A stretch of DNA of 64,000 nucleotides from JAPULR01 sp965238215 (GTDB lineage: Bacteria; Chloroflexota; Dehalococcoidia; Lucifugimonadales; GCA-2712585), in contig OZ250180.1 in NCBI GenBank assembly GCA_965238215.1, forward strand, positions 2,418,001-2,482,000. Direction: 5' to 3'. Of the stretch, positions 18,063-26,230 are shown in pieces (positions within the stretch are counted from its first letter, which is position 1; each line of letters opens with the position of its first letter). The position numbers and the translations under genes were made by a program. The notes under the pieces were generated by a model. That model saw only the letters and a program-made list of their open reading frames with translations. It made no database searches and was not told the origin of the DNA.

Positions 18063-19347
18063 ACGCTATACCAGGCCCAAGATGGGCGGCGTATGGTCAG
18101 AGCGAAGCAAGTACGACCGTTGGCTTCAAGTGGAATTGGCGGTGTGCGAAGCGTGGACTGAGCAGGGCACAATTCCGTTCTCCGATATGGAAGCGCTGCG
18201 TGGGGCAACCTACAACTATGAACGTCTGGAAGAGATACTAGCCGTCCACCGCCACGAGATGACGGCGTTTCTCCAGTCCATCACTGAAGGCATCGGGCCG
18301 GAGGGACGCTGGCTGCACCTCGGCCTGACGACGAGCGACGTTTGGGACACGGCGACCAGTCTTCAAATCCTCGACGCCATTCAACTGCTCGACGAAGAGA
18401 TTGACGCGCTGGTGGAAGCCATCAGGGGTAGGGCCGTCGAGCACAAGGACACCCTGATGATTGGCCGGACGCACGGCATTCACGCCGAGCCGGTTACTTT
18501 TGGACTCAAGCTGGCCGTCTGGTATGACGAGATGCGCCGCAACAAGAACCGGCTGTCCCATGCGAGGTCTACCATTGGTTACGGCAAGTTCTCCGGCCCT
18601 GTTGGGACCCATGGGACGGTGCCCCCTTCCATAGAGGCTACAGTCTGTGAGCGGTTGGGCCTGAAGGCGGCCCCTGCATCGACACAAATACTCCAACGAG
18701 ACCGCCACGCCGAGTACGTCACGACGCTGGCCCTCATCGCCGCATCCCTTGAGAAATTCGCCACCGAGATTCGGGGGCTGCAACGGACGGAGATCCGAGA
18801 GGTGTCAGAATACTTCCCGAAGGGACAGCCAGGCTCCTCGTCGATGCCGCACAAGAGGAACCCCGAGCTTTCGGAGCGAGTGTGCGGACTTGCGCGTTTG
18901 ATTCGCGGCTATGCCGTGACGGCCCTGGAAAACGTTGCCCTGTGGCACGAGCGGGACATAAGCCACTCGTCCGCCGAACGATTGATATTGCCGGACGCCT
19001 CTATCGCTCTTGACTACTCGCTCAGCCTCATGTCTGGACTGGTGCGCGACCTAAACGTTGACTCCGCCCGTATGATGTACAACATTGAGTCCACTCACGG
19101 GGTTCTCTTCTCCCAGCGGGTGCTCTTGGCCCTGATAGAACAGGGAATGGGGAGGGAACCGGCCTACGGCATAGTTCATAATCGCGCGATGGAAAGTTGG
19201 GAAAGCGGCCAAGACTTTCGGGATATGATGCGGTCCGACCCCGACGTGAGCAGGCTGCTGCCGACCGAAAACCTGGAAGCCCTGTTTGACTATAAATACT
19301 ACGTACGATACGTCGATGAGATTTTTGAGCGTGTCGGGCTGACATAG
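18055..19347 (+). CDS. purB: Adenylosuccinate lyase
   Basis: A 430-residue member of the fumarase/aspartase superfamily with the signature GSSSMPHKRNPELSE, plus MIGRTHGIHAEPVTFGLK and LTTSDVWDTA. It cleaves SAICAR to AICAR and adenylosuccinate to AMP. ATG 18055 lies inside the end of the HAD gene (eight-base overlap). purC follows after nine bases with GGAGGAACAG before its ATG. Confidence 0.97.
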   Translation: MIERYTRPKMGGVWSERSKYDRWLQVELAVCEAWTEQGTIPFSDMEALRGATYNYERLEEILAVHRHEMTAFLQSITEGIGPEGRWLHLGLTTSDVWDTATSLQILDAIQLLDEEIDALVEAIRGRAVEHKDTLMIGRTHGIHAEPVTFGLKLAVWYDEMRRNKNRLSHARSTIGYGKFSGPVGTHGTVPPSIEATVCERLGLKAAPASTQILQRDRHAEYVTTLALIAASLEKFATEIRGLQRTEIREVSEYFPKGQPGSSSMPHKRNPELSERVCGLARLIRGYAVTALENVALWHERDISHSSAERLILPDASIALDYSLSLMSGLVRDLNVDSARMMYNIESTHGVLFSQRVLLALIEQGMGREPAYGIVHNRAMESWESGQDFRDMMRSDPDVSRLLPTENLEALFDYKYYVRYVDEIFERVGLT

Positions 19348-19356
19348 GAGGAACAG

Positions 19357-20256
19357 ATGGAAGCATTGATGGAGACCCGTTTGCCCAACCTCATGTATCG
19401 GGGCAAGGTGCGGGACACGTACAGGCTGGACGACGAGCGGCTTCTGATGGTGGCCTCGGACAGGATATCGGCTTTCGACGTGGTGCTGCCCACGGGCATA
19501 CCTCTGAAGGGCCTCGTCCTCAGCCGAATTTCATCGTTCTGGTTTGACAAGACGTCCCACCTCATCCCGAACCACCTGATCGCCATGGGAGACGCGCCGG
19601 GGGCCATTCCGGCGGATTCGCCCGTCGGGGAAGTGCCAGCGGGGATTGCCCGCCAAGCCATGGTGGTCAAGAAGGCCGAACGGGTGGACGTGGAGTGCAT
19701 CGTGCGGGGATACCTGGCCGGTTCCGCCTGGGCGGAGTATCAGAAGCAGGGCACGGTGTTCGGAAAGAGCATGCCCGCCGGTTTGCAGGAGGGACAGATC
19801 TTTCCAGAACCCATCTTCACACCGACCACCAAGGCGGAGGAAGGGCATGACGAGAATATCAGCTTGGCGGAAGTGCGGGACATGGTGGGGGAGGACGTAG
19901 CTTCTCAACTGGCGGAGAAGAGCATCGCCGTCTACGAGTTCGCCCGGGACTACGCTGCGGGGCAAGGGATTATCCTTGCCGACACGAAGCTGGAATTTGG
20001 GTTCGTGGACGGGGAGTTGATACTCATTGACGAGATTTTCACGCCGGATTCGAGCCGGTTCTGGGACGCGGAGGGATACGCTCCTGGCAAGGACCAGCCC
20101 AACTTTGATAAACAGTTCGTGCGGGACTGGCTGGTGGCCCATGGATGGAACAAGGAGCCGCCCGCGCCGCCGCTGCCTGATGAGATAGTCGAGAAGACCT
20201 CCGAGCGTTATCAGGAGGCCTACCGCAGACTCACGGGTATGGAGCTTCTCGCGTAG
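19357..20256 (+). CDS. purC: Phosphoribosylaminoimidazole-succinocarboxamide synthase
   Basis: A 299-residue SAICAR synthetase, longer than the 240-residue E. coli type and like the longer bacterial/yeast type. Motifs: YRGKVRDTY (glycine loop), SDRISAFDVVLP, ECIVRGYLAGSAW, FTPTTKAEEGHDENIS and LADTKLEFG with IDEIFTPDSSRFW. It joins aspartate to CAIR with ATP. An excellent GGAGG precedes ATG 19357. It is the substrate-producing step for the adjacent purB. Confidence 0.96.
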   Translation: MEALMETRLPNLMYRGKVRDTYRLDDERLLMVASDRISAFDVVLPTGIPLKGLVLSRISSFWFDKTSHLIPNHLIAMGDAPGAIPADSPVGEVPAGIARQAMVVKKAERVDVECIVRGYLAGSAWAEYQKQGTVFGKSMPAGLQEGQIFPEPIFTPTTKAEEGHDENISLAEVRDMVGEDVASQLAEKSIAVYEFARDYAAGQGIILADTKLEFGFVDGELILIDEIFTPDSSRFWDAEGYAPGKDQPNFDKQFVRDWLVAHGWNKEPPAPPLPDEIVEKTSERYQEAYRRLTGMELLA

Positions 20257-20336
20257 AGAGATGCCCGCGTGAGGAGTCTTGTTGGTCATTTTAAGAACCG
20301 GCTGGTTCGGTGCTATGTTGGATAGGGAGAAAATAA

Positions 20337-21110
20337 TTGCCTGATAGTAGCAGGAAAAACAGGGGCAAGCGCCGTCGCCGCTCCCGTAGCGGGGGACGGG
20401 GAGATTCGGAACAGCAGCCGCAAGCGTCAACAGGGGATTCCGCACCGTCGGGACGCACTCGTTTGTCCGAAGGCGGAATGGTTATATCCGGACCGCGCAT
20501 TCGGCCCAGAACGTGGAAGAAGATACGTCGCTGGGGCCTCTATACGGCGCTGGTGGTCTTTGCAGCCGCCATAATTGGCAGCTTTGTCATCCAGGGCATT
20601 CCTCTTGGCAGGGGAGGTGGCGGTGGGGAAACGGGCACCGGTGAGCAGGTGGGCGATAGAATCGCTCCCATGCCCGTCGTCTACCAGCCCAGCAACCACA
20701 TTGCTCCCGGCAGCACCTATGAGGGGGAGTACAACTCCACGCCGCCAACTTCCGGCCCACACTGGGAAACTGGCTGGGCCGGCTGCGGATTCTTCGAGGA
20801 GGAGAATCCCGACGAGCAGGTGGTGCACAACATGGAGCACGGCCAGGTCGTCATAAGCTACAACCTGTCGGACGAAGGTGAGATTGAGCAGGTTAGGGAG
20901 ATTGCGCGAAGCCTTCCGGGACGTCGCAGTTGGATGATTATGCGGCCCTACTCCAAGATTGGGTCGGGGAAGATTGCTCTCACGGCCTGGGGCTGGAAGG
21001 ACGAGTTCTCGGTCTCGGAATTGACAGAGGAACGGGTGACGAGATTCTACAACGCCCACCGGAACAATTCCGGCGTGGAGTCGATTCCATGCGGCGGGTA
21101 TATGAGCTAA
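20337..21110 (+). CDS. DUF3105 family membrane-anchored protein
   Basis: A strongly basic, Ser/Arg-rich N-terminus (about 60 residues) precedes one transmembrane helix (66-86) and an extracytoplasmic domain. The motifs TPPTSGPHW and VHNMEHGQVVISY are characteristic of DUF3105. A cysteine pair (GWAGCGFF and IPCGGYMS) may form a disulphide. The function of the family is not established. It is carried in the purine block, 80 bases after purC and one base before purS, so it is likely co-transcribed. TTG 20337 is the only start that keeps the whole basic region. Confidence 0.75.
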   Translation: MPDSSRKNRGKRRRRSRSGGRGDSEQQPQASTGDSAPSGRTRLSEGGMVISGPRIRPRTWKKIRRWGLYTALVVFAAAIIGSFVIQGIPLGRGGGGGETGTGEQVGDRIAPMPVVYQPSNHIAPGSTYEGEYNSTPPTSGPHWETGWAGCGFFEEENPDEQVVHNMEHGQVVISYNLSDEGEIEQVREIARSLPGRRSWMIMRPYSKIGSGKIALTAWGWKDEFSVSELTEERVTRFYNAHRNNSGVESIPCGGYMS

Positions 21111-21111
21111 C

Positions 21112-21369
21112 TTGCGATACCTGGCCCGCATCTTCGTCACGCTCAAGCCCACTGTCAACGACCCCCAGGGGGAGACGGTGTTGGCGGGCTTGAAAACCCT
21201 GGGCTTTGGATCGGCCAGGCGCGTCCGGGCGGGCAAGTACTTCGAGATTCGGGTGGAGGCGGCGAGTATGGAGGAAGCGCAGGAGCAGGTGCGGGGGATG
21301 TGCGACCGGCTGCTGGCGAACCCGGTAATGGAGGAGTTTTCTTTCCGGTTGGTCATGGACGAGGATTGA
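21112..21369 (+). CDS. purS: Phosphoribosylformylglycinamidine synthase subunit PurS
   Basis: An 85-residue protein with the PurS pattern: YLARIFVTLKPTVNDPQGETV, then LGFGSARRVRAGKYFEIRV and NPVMEEFSFRLV. PurS bridges PurL and PurQ in the three-part FGAM synthase of Gram-positive-like lineages. TTG 21112 follows the DUF3105 stop by one base. purQ and purL, its usual followers, are not here; they must lie elsewhere in the genome. Confidence 0.88.
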   Translation: MRYLARIFVTLKPTVNDPQGETVLAGLKTLGFGSARRVRAGKYFEIRVEAASMEEAQEQVRGMCDRLLANPVMEEFSFRLVMDED

Positions 21370-21381
21370 CGTTAGGGACGA

Positions 21382-21402
21382 GGGCGGGTTTGAAACCCGC
21401 CC
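21382..21402. repeat. Palindromic gggcgggttt-g-aaacccgccc element
   Basis: A perfect 10-base inverted repeat around one base, followed by cctacag. A related palindrome with one base change per arm (gcaggtttgaaacctgc) lies at 31661-31677, again followed by acctac. It sits between purS and the LiaF-like gene and may act as a transcription end or be a mobile palindromic element. Confidence 0.7.
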
Positions 21403-21494
21403 CTACAGAGGGAGATGCAGGCAAGGTCGGCGATGGGTCTTGCTCTATGGGTAATGTATAATAAGGCCATCGCCACAGGAGGGAATCCTACGAG

Positions 21495-21845
21495 ATGACA
21501 AGACAAGTGGTAACCGACGCGAAAATAGAAATGACGAGTTTCTTTGGCGGCAGTGAAAACCAGATCACCAGCCAAAATTTTACCGGCGGTCGGGTTTACG
21601 CCATATTTGGAAGCAGCGACATAGACTTGCGTCGTGCGACCATTGCCGACGAGGGAGCGACAATTAACATCGTAAGCAGCTTTGGCAAGGTCAGTCTACT
21701 TGTACCTGAAGACTGGGCGGTAAACGTTCAAACAAGGGCCGTTTTCGGGGGTGTCGCATCCAAGCGAGTTGCCCCAGCCTCGCCCGTGGGACAACTTACT
21801 CTAACGGGGCTGTGTCTCTTTGGCGGCGTGGAGGTAAGGTCCTAG
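21495..21845 (+). CDS. LiaF/YvqF C-terminal-like beta-helix protein
   Basis: A 116-residue soluble protein starting at ATG 21495 behind AGGAGGGAATCC. It reads as repeated short beta strands with small-residue turns (SFFGGSENQI, GGRVYAIFGSSDIDLRRA, NIVSSFGKVSLLVPEDW, GLCLFGGVEVRS). This is the pattern of the LiaF C-terminal/DUF2154 domain found in cell-wall-stress sensing proteins. It has no membrane segments, unlike LiaF itself. It is separated from purS by 125 bases including a palindrome, so it is probably its own unit. Confidence 0.7.
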   Translation: MTRQVVTDAKIEMTSFFGGSENQITSQNFTGGRVYAIFGSSDIDLRRATIADEGATINIVSSFGKVSLLVPEDWAVNVQTRAVFGGVASKRVAPASPVGQLTLTGLCLFGGVEVRS

Positions 21846-21964
21846 AACTGGGGAACCAGAGGCAACTGATTCCTTGATGGACTCGGAATGCTAGAAGGGG
21901 TGGGACTGTTGTTGAGTATGGTGAGCCAGCCAGTGGTCTGCGGAGGATATGAATTCTACCCCAC

Positions 21965-22186
21965 ATGAGCATGCGAGAAGGAAATACCATCAGGCGGATT
22001 CGAGAGGCGGTGCGTTGCGGACGCCTTGAAGAGCGGTTTGGCCCACAATCCGTGAATGCCGCACTGAAGATTAGTTATGCAGGAACGTTCCTACCCAAGC
22101 ACCGAGTTGGCAACCCAGGGGGTAATACGGAACTTTTTGTTCGGGTGAACCGTCGCCCCGCGCTTTATCGCCTGGAGTGTCGTTGA
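21965..22186 (+). CDS. Small conserved-looking protein of unknown function
   Basis: 73 residues from ATG 21965 (ATG 21971 is also possible); no clear ribosome-binding site. It begins with an amphipathic helix (NTIRRIREAVRCGRLEERFG) and has a distinctive SYAGTFLPKHRVGNPGGNTE segment with a Gly-Gly turn, ending ALYRLECR. The composition looks protein-like and unlike a shadow frame, and there is no competing gene on the other strand. I cannot name the family; a small nucleic-acid-binding role is only a guess. Confidence 0.5.
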   Translation: MSMREGNTIRRIREAVRCGRLEERFGPQSVNAALKISYAGTFLPKHRVGNPGGNTELFVRVNRRPALYRLECR

Positions 22187-22267
22187 CGGCGGCTGTCTAC
22201 CGGGTTGTACAAGAATCATCGGACGGGGCGTGGTAGTGTAGGGCGAGGCACGGCAAGAGAGGGCGAA

Positions 22268-22356
22268 GATGGGTCCCCGCATTCGCGAGGAGAACGGCAA
22301 AAGCGGCGTTGTCTTGTGACGTTGGTTGGCAGTGTCGCCACATTCGCGAGGACAAC
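22268..22356. repeat. Two copies of the short gtccccgcattcgcgaggac repeat
   Basis: The first copy is at 22268-22294 (gatgggtccccgcattcgcgagga). A second, partial copy is at about 22334-22356 (cacattcgcgaggacaacgg). They lie in the 200-base gap before the convergent hisB end. That gap also ends in a triple agctgtc/t tandem (about 22372-22396) running into the last codons of hisB. Confidence 0.7.
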
Positions 22357-22386
22357 GGGGGGGGTGGGTGATAGCTGTCTAGCTGT

Positions 22387-22986
22387 TTAGCTGTCTATGG
22401 TTCCCTTGGTGCTGGGGATGCGTCCGCCGCTTCTGGGATCAGGCTCCAGGGCGTATCGGAGCGACTTGGCCAGGGCCTTGAAGACAGCCTCCGCTTTGTG
22501 GTGACCGTTCTTCCCCTCCAGAACTCTCACGTGGAGGTTCAGCTTGGCCTCCAGGGCGAATGACTCAAGGAAGTGGTCGATGATCTCACCCGGTAGGGTC
22601 TCAACCATCTGCCCTTCCAGCCCGGAATCAACGACGGCATAGCCCCTGCCGCTCAAGTCCACGGCCACCATTGCCAGGGTTTCGTCCAGCGGCACAAGGG
22701 CGTGGCCCATGCGATGAATGCCTGCACCGCTGCCCATAGCCTCGCGGAAGGCTCGACCCAGGCAGATGCCCGTGTCCTCTACCAGATGATGCCAGCCCGT
22801 CTCCAAGTCTCCCTGGGCTTGAAGAGTTATGTCAATTAGCCCGTGACGGCTAAGCTGGGCTATCAGATGGTCCAGCATACCGTTGCCTGTGGACACTTGG
22901 GAATCGCCGATCCCGTCCAGGTTTATGCTGACGCTTATCTGCGTCTCGCGGGTGCTCCGCTCTATGGATGCCTTTCGGTGTTCCAC
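22387..22986 (-). CDS. hisB: Imidazoleglycerol-phosphate dehydratase
   Basis: 199 residues from GTG 22986, which begins one base after the hisC stop; a TTG at 23001 inside hisC is the alternative. Family motifs: the opening RSTRETQISVSINLDG, HHLVEDTGICLGRAF (metal-binding histidines) and FALEAKLNLHVRVLEG followed by GHHKAEAVFKALAKSLR. It is the monofunctional dehydratase, without the histidinol-phosphatase domain of the enteric HisB. It is last in the his block. Confidence 0.94.
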   Translation of the reverse strand: MEHRKASIERSTRETQISVSINLDGIGDSQVSTGNGMLDHLIAQLSRHGLIDITLQAQGDLETGWHHLVEDTGICLGRAFREAMGSGAGIHRMGHALVPLDETLAMVAVDLSGRGYAVVDSGLEGQMVETLPGEIIDHFLESFALEAKLNLHVRVLEGKNGHHKAEAVFKALAKSLRYALEPDPRSGGRIPSTKGTIDS

Positions 22987-22987
22987 G

Positions 22988-24082
22988 TTATCCGCCCACA
23001 ACCTCTTTTAGAGCCTGGACGAAGCCGTCGGTCTCGTAGGGCAGGCCGACGCTTACGCGCAGGCAGTCCTTCATCTCGTCGTCGGCGTAGGCTCGAACGA
23101 AGACGCCCTTCCTGGCGAGGTCTTGGAACACGCGCTCGCCGGTGCCTGCGGGGAGCCGCAGCATCATGAAGTTCGCCGCCGACGGGATGGGCGTCACGCC
23201 GGGCATCTCCTCCAGCAGGGCAAACATGCGCTCCCGCTCCTCGATAACAGGGCGGATGCGGCTCAAAAGTAGTTCCTGGTCTTGAAGGGAAGCCACTAGG
23301 GCGAGCTCCGCGGCCCGGTTCATGTTGTAGGGGGGCTTGATGGTCATTATCAGCTTGGCCACCTCCGGGTCCATGGCACCCAAGCCCACTCGGAGACCCG
23401 CAAGGCCGGCCCACTTGCTGAAGGTGCGCAGGACGATGAGGTTGGGATATTCGGAAAGGAGAGGCATGGCAGTCTGGCCGCAATACTCGTAGTAGGCCTC
23501 GTCGACGACAACCATGACGGGCAGATCCAAGAGGCGACGGAAGTCCTCCTCGCGGGCCAGGTTGCCCGTCGGGTTGTTGGGATGGGCCAGGAAGATGACC
23601 TTGGAGTGTTCATCCAGGGCAAGCTCGATGCTCTCCAGGTCGAGGTTGAAGTTGCGGTCGCGGGGCACGGGGACCACCTCTGCGCCCACCAGTCGGGCGG
23701 AGAAACGGTACATGCCGAAGGTGGGGGTGGGCTCGATTATCTTGTCGCCCTGACCGACGAAGAGGCGGATTATCAGGTCTATCAACTCGTCGCTGCCGTT
23801 GCCCGCGACGATGCTGTCCGGCGGCGTGCCGGTGTACTCGGATAGAGCTTCCCGCAGGGCTCGCTGTTCCGGGTCAGGGTACCGGTTGTACTGATCGAAA
23901 GCGCCGAGGGCCTCGGCCACCTTGGGCGAGGGGCCGTAGGAATTCTCGTTGCCGTTCAGCCGAATAATCTTCTCCGGGGGAATGCCGGCCTCAGAGGCCA
24001 TAGCCTCCAGGGACCGGACGCCATCGTAGCCCGCGGGCGCCCGCAGGTGGGGCAAGACCAGTTCTCTAACGTCCTTCTTCAT
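22988..24082 (-). CDS. hisC: Histidinol-phosphate aminotransferase
   Basis: A 364-residue fold-type I aminotransferase with PLP Lys223 in VLRTFSKWAGLAGLR, RLNGNENSYGPSP near the N-terminus and LAHPNNPTGN in the middle. AFDQYNRYPDPEQRALREAL is typical of HisC. It transfers amino nitrogen to imidazoleacetol phosphate. Its ATG lies 17 bases inside the end of hisD, and hisB follows directly, so the three are translationally coupled. Confidence 0.94.
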   Translation of the reverse strand: MKKDVRELVLPHLRAPAGYDGVRSLEAMASEAGIPPEKIIRLNGNENSYGPSPKVAEALGAFDQYNRYPDPEQRALREALSEYTGTPPDSIVAGNGSDELIDLIIRLFVGQGDKIIEPTPTFGMYRFSARLVGAEVVPVPRDRNFNLDLESIELALDEHSKVIFLAHPNNPTGNLAREEDFRRLLDLPVMVVVDEAYYEYCGQTAMPLLSEYPNLIVLRTFSKWAGLAGLRVGLGAMDPEVAKLIMTIKPPYNMNRAAELALVASLQDQELLLSRIRPVIEERERMFALLEEMPGVTPIPSAANFMMLRLPAGTGERVFQDLARKGVFVRAYADDEMKDCLRVSVGLPYETDGFVQALKEVVGG

Positions 24083-25409
24083 GGGTAGTTACCTCCTCGG
24101 TAGATTCCATCCTTATCTCCATTGCCCGCGCATGGGCAGTCAGCCCCTCCCACCGGGCTATCACCGACACGGCTTTGGCCATTTCGGGGAAGCCGTTAGC
24201 GTTGAGGCCAATGATGGGCATGGACTTGAGAAACTGGTGCACGCCCAGGGCGGAAGAGAAGCGGGCCGTGCCGCCGGTGGGCATGACGTGACTGGGGCCT
24301 GCTACGTAGTCGCCCACGACCTCCGGCGAGTAGCGGCCTAGGAAAAGTCCGCCGGCGTTTCGGACCTTGTCGGCCCACTGCCACGGGTCTTCCACCAACA
24401 GGCATAGGTGCTCCGGCGCGACCTGGTTGGCCAGTTCCATTGCTTCTTCGAGGTTATCGACGAGGATTATGCAGCCGCCGTTGGAAAGGGCGGTGGCGGC
24501 GATTTCGCGTCGCTCCAACATGGCCAGCTGCCTATCCAGTTCCGCGTCGATGCTTTCCGCTAGTGAGGGAGAGTTCGTGACGAGAATTGGCGAGGCCAAG
24601 GGGTCGTGCTCGGCCTGGGCGAGAAGGTCGGCGGCGCAATACACCGGGTCCGCCGAGTCGTCCGCTACCAGCACCGTCTCCGTGGGTCCGTATAGTCCAT
24701 CGATGGCGACGTCGCCGAAGACCATCCTCTTGGCCAGGGTGACGAAGAGGTTGCCGGGGCCGCATATCATATCAACCTTACGAATGGATTCTGTGCCGTA
24801 GGCCATTGCGCCAACAGCCTGGGCGCCGCCGACGCGGAAGACGCGGTCGACGCCGGCGATGGCCGCGGCGACCATGACTGCCGGCGAAGTAGAGGGCGTG
24901 CACAGAATGACTTCTTCGACGCCGGCGACGCGGGCGGGAATGGCCGTCATAAGCACCGTAGAGGGGTAGGAGGCGGTGCCGCCGGGGGCGTAGACGCCCA
25001 CGCGCTGCATGGGAATGAGGCGCTCCCCCAGGCCCCGCGAGGGGTCCATCCAGCCTTTTGGCATGCTGCTGCGGTGGTAGTCCTCGACGCGGCGGGCGGA
25101 GAGGGTGAGGGCTTCAATCAGAGCCTCGTCGACCTGCGACTCCGCATCGTTTATTTTTTCCCTGGGGACCTCCAAGGCGTCCGGGTTGGTTCCGTCCAGG
25201 AGGCGGGTGTATCGGCGGACTGCCTCGTCTCCGTCACGACGCACGTCGTCCAGAATACGGCGGACCGACTGCTCAGGGGTGAGCGCTTCGCCGAATACTT
25301 TGAGGGTGCGCCGGCGCGATTCGGCGGTGGGCGTCGAAGCTTCGGGCTGCCGTCGCTCGGCGAGGGCTTTCCGTCCAGCCTCAATGCCGATAAATGTCTT
25401 CAGATACAT
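24066..25409 (-). CDS. hisD: Histidinol dehydrogenase
   Basis: A 447-residue zinc enzyme that oxidises histidinol to histidine in two NAD-dependent steps. Visible motifs: VGVYAPGGTASYPSTVLM, RVGGAQAVGAMAYGT, ICGPGNLFVTLAKRMVFG, DGLYGPTETVLVAD, AQAEHDPLASP and VVGDYVAGPSHVMPTGG. These carry the Glu/His pairs that bind zinc and act as base. It lies between the zinc-phospholipase-like gene (61-base gap) and hisC (17-base overlap). Confidence 0.96.
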   Translation of the reverse strand: MYLKTFIGIEAGRKALAERRQPEASTPTAESRRRTLKVFGEALTPEQSVRRILDDVRRDGDEAVRRYTRLLDGTNPDALEVPREKINDAESQVDEALIEALTLSARRVEDYHRSSMPKGWMDPSRGLGERLIPMQRVGVYAPGGTASYPSTVLMTAIPARVAGVEEVILCTPSTSPAVMVAAAIAGVDRVFRVGGAQAVGAMAYGTESIRKVDMICGPGNLFVTLAKRMVFGDVAIDGLYGPTETVLVADDSADPVYCAADLLAQAEHDPLASPILVTNSPSLAESIDAELDRQLAMLERREIAATALSNGGCIILVDNLEEAMELANQVAPEHLCLLVEDPWQWADKVRNAGGLFLGRYSPEVVGDYVAGPSHVMPTGGTARFSSALGVHQFLKSMPIIGLNANGFPEMAKAVSVIARWEGLTAHARAMEIRMESTEEVTTHEEGR

Positions 25410-25469
25410 CCAAAGGCTCCCTGTTCTGTCGGGCCGCTTACGGACACGGCGACCCGCCTGTATGACGTC

Positions 25470-26225
25470 TTAGGAAACATCCAAACGCTCCTTGATCTCC
25501 CGGGCTGCTTCGGTCACCGCGTATCCCCTGAACTCGCTGATCCGCTTTCGAGGCACCTGTTGGTAGATTTGCCGGAGGCTTGTGGACGGGTCGGCCAGAA
25601 AAACCTCAACCTCCTCCTCCACCTGCGGGCTGCCCCGGTACCTGCGCTGGGCGAGGAAGTGGAGGCGCTCCCACGAGAAGGGGCGGGCGCAGAAGTGGGC
25701 CACCCACGCCTGCCAGCTACTGAGGGTCTCTCCGTCGATGAAGCCGACGCGCACGTACCGGTCGGAGGAGTGGAGGCGCTCGATTATCTTGTCCATGCCC
25801 GGCGCTTCCAGGCGGGCGTTCCGGTCCATGTCCAACTGCACGGCTCTATCGTAGATGTTGGCCTTCATGGGGTCGGGAAACATGTCGCGGTTGCCGAAAT
25901 AAGGGCGGTAGATCTGGGTTATCCACGTCTCGTCGGTGACGAGATGGCTCAGATACCCCGCAAGGAAGGCCCGGGTAGCGGGACTCTTGCGGGCGGCTTC
26001 CGTCAAGTCAGGATTGGAGCGGAACAGCCCTTCCGCGCCTACGCCAACCCTTTCGACTGAGAGGGAGGCGAAGTGGGTGTGGGACCGCTTCCACTTGGTG
26101 CGTGCCCGAATGTCGGGGGTGGTGGAACCGAGCAGGAAGCTGCCCAGGTTGGCCTTGATGGACGGATCGTCAAGGGCGGCCAACGTATCGAGGGCAAAGC
26201 TGAAGTGGGTGGGGAGGTTCGGCAT
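25470..26225 (-). CDS. Zinc-dependent phospholipase C-like protein
   Basis: 251 residues of the S1/P1-nuclease/phospholipase C fold family (PF00882-like). The histidine and aspartate pattern is seen: LPTHFSFAL, LLGSTTPDIRA, KRSHTHFASL and AFLAGYLSHLVTDETW. No signal peptide is apparent, so a cytoplasmic role is likely. It is inserted in the his block, six bases before the hisG end and 61 bases upstream of hisD. There is no known link to histidine synthesis; it may simply ride in the operon. Confidence 0.75.
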   Translation of the reverse strand: MPNLPTHFSFALDTLAALDDPSIKANLGSFLLGSTTPDIRARTKWKRSHTHFASLSVERVGVGAEGLFRSNPDLTEAARKSPATRAFLAGYLSHLVTDETWITQIYRPYFGNRDMFPDPMKANIYDRAVQLDMDRNARLEAPGMDKIIERLHSSDRYVRVGFIDGETLSSWQAWVAHFCARPFSWERLHFLAQRRYRGSPQVEEEVEVFLADPSTSLRQIYQQVPRKRISEFRGYAVTEAAREIKERLDVS

Positions 26226-26230
26226 CTCAC

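Noticed and set aside
25074..26060. 328-residue plus-strand open frame
   Set aside because: Spans the antisense of hisD and the phospholipase-like gene across their intergenic gap; composition is shadow-like.
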